A stretch of 9,645 nucleotides of DNA, taken from positions 1 through 9,645 of the forward strand of contig WLDW01000021.1 in assembly GCA_009704605.1 (NCBI GenBank), read 5' to 3'. Positions 8,250 through 9,645 of this stretch are shown here, piece after piece. The notes below the pieces were generated by a model that saw nothing but the letters and a program-made list of their open reading frames with translations, did no database searches and was not told the origin of the DNA. The stretch is from Actinomycetota bacterium. Lineage in GTDB: Bacteria > Actinomycetota > Actinomycetes > Actinomycetales > Microbacteriaceae. The first letter of the stretch is position 1. Each line of letters starts with the position of its first letter. A program made the position numbers and the translations under genes.

Positions 8250-9376
8250 TTGGGCGCTCTCTTTCTAAGGGCGTTCAGTGCCGGTTGTCTAAGGGCGTTT
8301 AGCACCGGCCAAACGGTATAAATAGTGACTGGGATTGCGGCCAGGACAGCAATCAAGAGTGCAAGCTCTGTCGGAATAAACATCAGCGATAAACCACCGA
8401 AAGAGATTATGGCCGTCCAAAAATAAAAGACCAGAACTGAGCCAACGTGGCCGTGACCCAAATCTTGAAGCTTGTGGTGGATGTGACTCTTGTCTGCCCT
8501 GAAAGGTGACTTTCCCGCTCTGACTCTTCGAATCACTGCCAGTAGCAAATCAAGCAGCGGAAGCAACAAAATTGCAAGCGGCAAGACAATTGGCAAGAAA
8601 GCAGGAGCTAACACCCGACTGGATACCGCAGCAGGGTCAATTTGCCCCGTGACCGCCAACGCGGCTGTTGCCATCAATAGACCAAGCAGCATCGATCCGC
8701 TATCGCCCATGAAAATTTTGGCTTTGTGCCAATTGAATGGAAGAAACCCCAATGCCATTCCCACCACGATTGCTGAGATTAGAGACGCCAGGTTGAAGTA
8801 GTTGGTTGGCGAAGTTTGCTGGGTAACTAGATAGGTGTAGAGGAAAAAAGCGCTGGTTCCAATAAGCACTACCCCAGCAACGAGACCATCTAACCCATCG
8901 ATAAAGTTCACTGCATTCATGATCAAAACGATCAAAAAGATGGTGATTATCATCGAGACCGCATAGCTACCAATAACAAGTCCCCCGATTGGCAAAGAAA
9001 CAATCTGGACCCCCTGCCATGCAAGGATTCCAGCTGCTAACACTTGCCCTGCAAGCTTGATGGTCCAGTCCAGATCAAAGAAGTCATCCAAAACTCCGAC
9101 GATTACAATCACTGTGGCGGCAGAAACAATCGCAAGAATTCTTTGTGGTTCGCTGAAAACAGAGTCGAACCAAGTAAGTGACCCTGCAACCAGTAAAGCG
9201 GCAAACATTCCCGCAAGCATGGCCAAACCACCTATGCGAGGTGTCGGAGTGGTGTGAGAGTCTCGATCTCTAATTTCTGGCATCACCAGATGCTTACGAC
9301 TCATCCGGATTGTGAAATAGGTTCCCGAGAAGGTAACAATTGCCGCTATGGCAATTATGAACAAATAAGCTCTCAC
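8246..9376 (-). CDS. wecA: WecA/TagO-like polyprenyl-phosphate sugar-1-phosphate transferase
   Basis: A 376-residue polytopic membrane enzyme of the MraY/WecA/TagO family. It transfers a sugar-1-phosphate, probably GlcNAc-1-P, from a UDP-sugar to polyprenyl phosphate as the first membrane step of a cell-wall glycopolymer. The visible motifs in order are PTPRIGG (44-50), the Mg-binding DDFFD (97-101), NAVNFIDGLDGL (154-165), MGDSGSMLLG (223-232) and the WecA-type histidine motif SHIHHKL (297-303). MraY itself differs at this last motif and in its cluster, so WecA/TagO is preferred. The start is GTG with GAGG 8 nt upstream, 3 nt past the tsaC stop. The C-terminus carries a short tandem repeat. 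In actinobacteria the same position before atpI is common; the exact glycan product cannot be read from this window. Confidence 0.88.
   Translation of the reverse strand: MRAYLFIIAIAAIVTFSGTYFTIRMSRKHLVMPEIRDRDSHTTPTPRIGGLAMLAGMFAALLVAGSLTWFDSVFSEPQRILAIVSAATVIVIVGVLDDFFDLDWTIKLAGQVLAAGILAWQGVQIVSLPIGGLVIGSYAVSMIITIFLIVLIMNAVNFIDGLDGLVAGVVLIGTSAFFLYTYLVTQQTSPTNYFNLASLISAIVVGMALGFLPFNWHKAKIFMGDSGSMLLGLLMATAALAVTGQIDPAAVSSRVLAPAFLPIVLPLAILLLPLLDLLLAVIRRVRAGKSPFRADKSHIHHKLQDLGHGHVGSVLVFYFWTAIISFGGLSLMFIPTELALLIAVLAAIPVTIYTVWPVLNALRQPALNALRKRAPK
8265..8308. repeat. Tandem 24-bp-period repeat in the wecA 3' end
   Basis: The 20-mers at 8265-8284 and 8289-8308 match at 17 of 20 bases, offset by exactly 24 bp. 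They encode two 8-residue units at the cytoplasmic C-terminus, VLNALRQP and ALNALRKR (residues 358-373). The period is a multiple of three, so the reading frame is kept. Confidence 0.7.
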
Positions 9377-9379
9377 TTG

Positions 9380-9645
9380 CTAAGCCTCAAGATGCTCCCC
9401 GAGAACTAGTTTTAGCTTGTCAATGCTAAGAGCCCCTCTTCTAACAATCCGAGCCTTGCCGGTAGTTTTTAGCTCTCCGGAATCCTCAATCGCATCAACG
9501 AGGTCAGTCATGTCCAAGATCGTGGACGCCTCGCCCTTCGGGCTTGAGCCACCATCCAAATAAACTTTAACCTTTGAACCAAGGTAGCCTTCGGCTTGCT
9601 GACAAGTTATCGCAGCCGGCTCGCCAGTTAGATTAGCGCTAGAGA
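9380..9645 (-). CDS. tsaC: L-threonylcarbamoyladenylate synthase (Sua5/TsaC/YrdC family), C-terminal part
   Basis: A partial gene whose start lies beyond the right edge; 87 codons are visible, ending in TAG (9382-9380). It opens with SSANLTGEPAA, the conserved (S)xSAN(L/x)SGxxAA signature of the YrdC/Sua5 fold, followed by VKVYLDGGSSPKGEASTILD, which matches the family's xDGGxxxxGxxSTIxD motif, and IVRRGALS near the end. The enzyme makes threonylcarbamoyl-AMP from Thr, bicarbonate and ATP for t6A at tRNA position 37. The protein ends soon after the YrdC domain, so it looks like the short TsaC form without the extra Sua5 domain. It is followed after 3 nt by wecA, implying one transcript. Confidence 0.9.
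   Translation of the reverse strand, partial: SSANLTGEPAAITCQQAEGYLGSKVKVYLDGGSSPKGEASTILDMTDLVDAIEDSGELKTTGKARIVRRGALSIDKLKLVLGEHLEA

Overview
This window is about 50% GC and carries a complete F-type ATP synthase operon of an actinobacterium. Several features point to a low-GC member of the Microbacteriaceae, such as the freshwater Luna-type lineages, although the genus is inferred from memory of the family and was not searched. These features are the gene order tsaC-wecA-atpI-atpBEFHAGDC, a long delta subunit with an extra helical domain, a very short epsilon subunit, frequent GTG starts, and apparently leaderless promoters outside the operon.

Layout from left to right. Bases 1-117 hold the 5' end of a minus-strand yaaA-family gene that runs off the left edge. 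A 58-bp divergent intergenic region follows, with a nearly mirror-symmetric pair of -10-like boxes. A plus-strand PduO-type corrinoid adenosyltransferase occupies 176-820. It converges on the ATP synthase operon, and a strong hairpin plus T-tract lies between them at 847-878. Everything from 885 to 9645 is on the minus strand. Read in the direction of transcription (right to left) the genes are tsaC/sua5 (3' end only), wecA-like, atpI-like, atpB (a), atpE (c), atpF (b), atpH (delta), atpA (alpha), atpG (gamma), atpD (beta) and atpC (epsilon).

How the genes work together. AtpB, AtpE and AtpF form the membrane Fo part, which carries protons. AtpA, AtpD, AtpG, AtpH and AtpC form F1 and its stalks. 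The catalytic and transport residues are all visible: P-loops, the catalytic Glu, the alpha Arg finger, the a-subunit Arg and the c-subunit Glu. The enzyme therefore looks functional and proton-coupled. TsaC (tRNA t6A) and the WecA-like lipid-sugar transferase sit upstream as co-transcribed housekeeping genes. WecA and AtpI overlap by ATGA, and AtpD and AtpC overlap by TAATG.

There is no phage, IS, CRISPR, tRNA or rRNA signal, and no obviously new multi-gene system. The least expected signals are regulatory. Between atpI and atpB there is a weak terminator-like hairpin, an extended -10 box, and a 13-codon leader ORF whose stop codon overlaps the GTG start of atpB. The divergent promoter at 122-171 is mirror-symmetric. 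A 16-bp perfect palindrome is centred on the atpH stop codon. These are inferences from sequence and need expression data.
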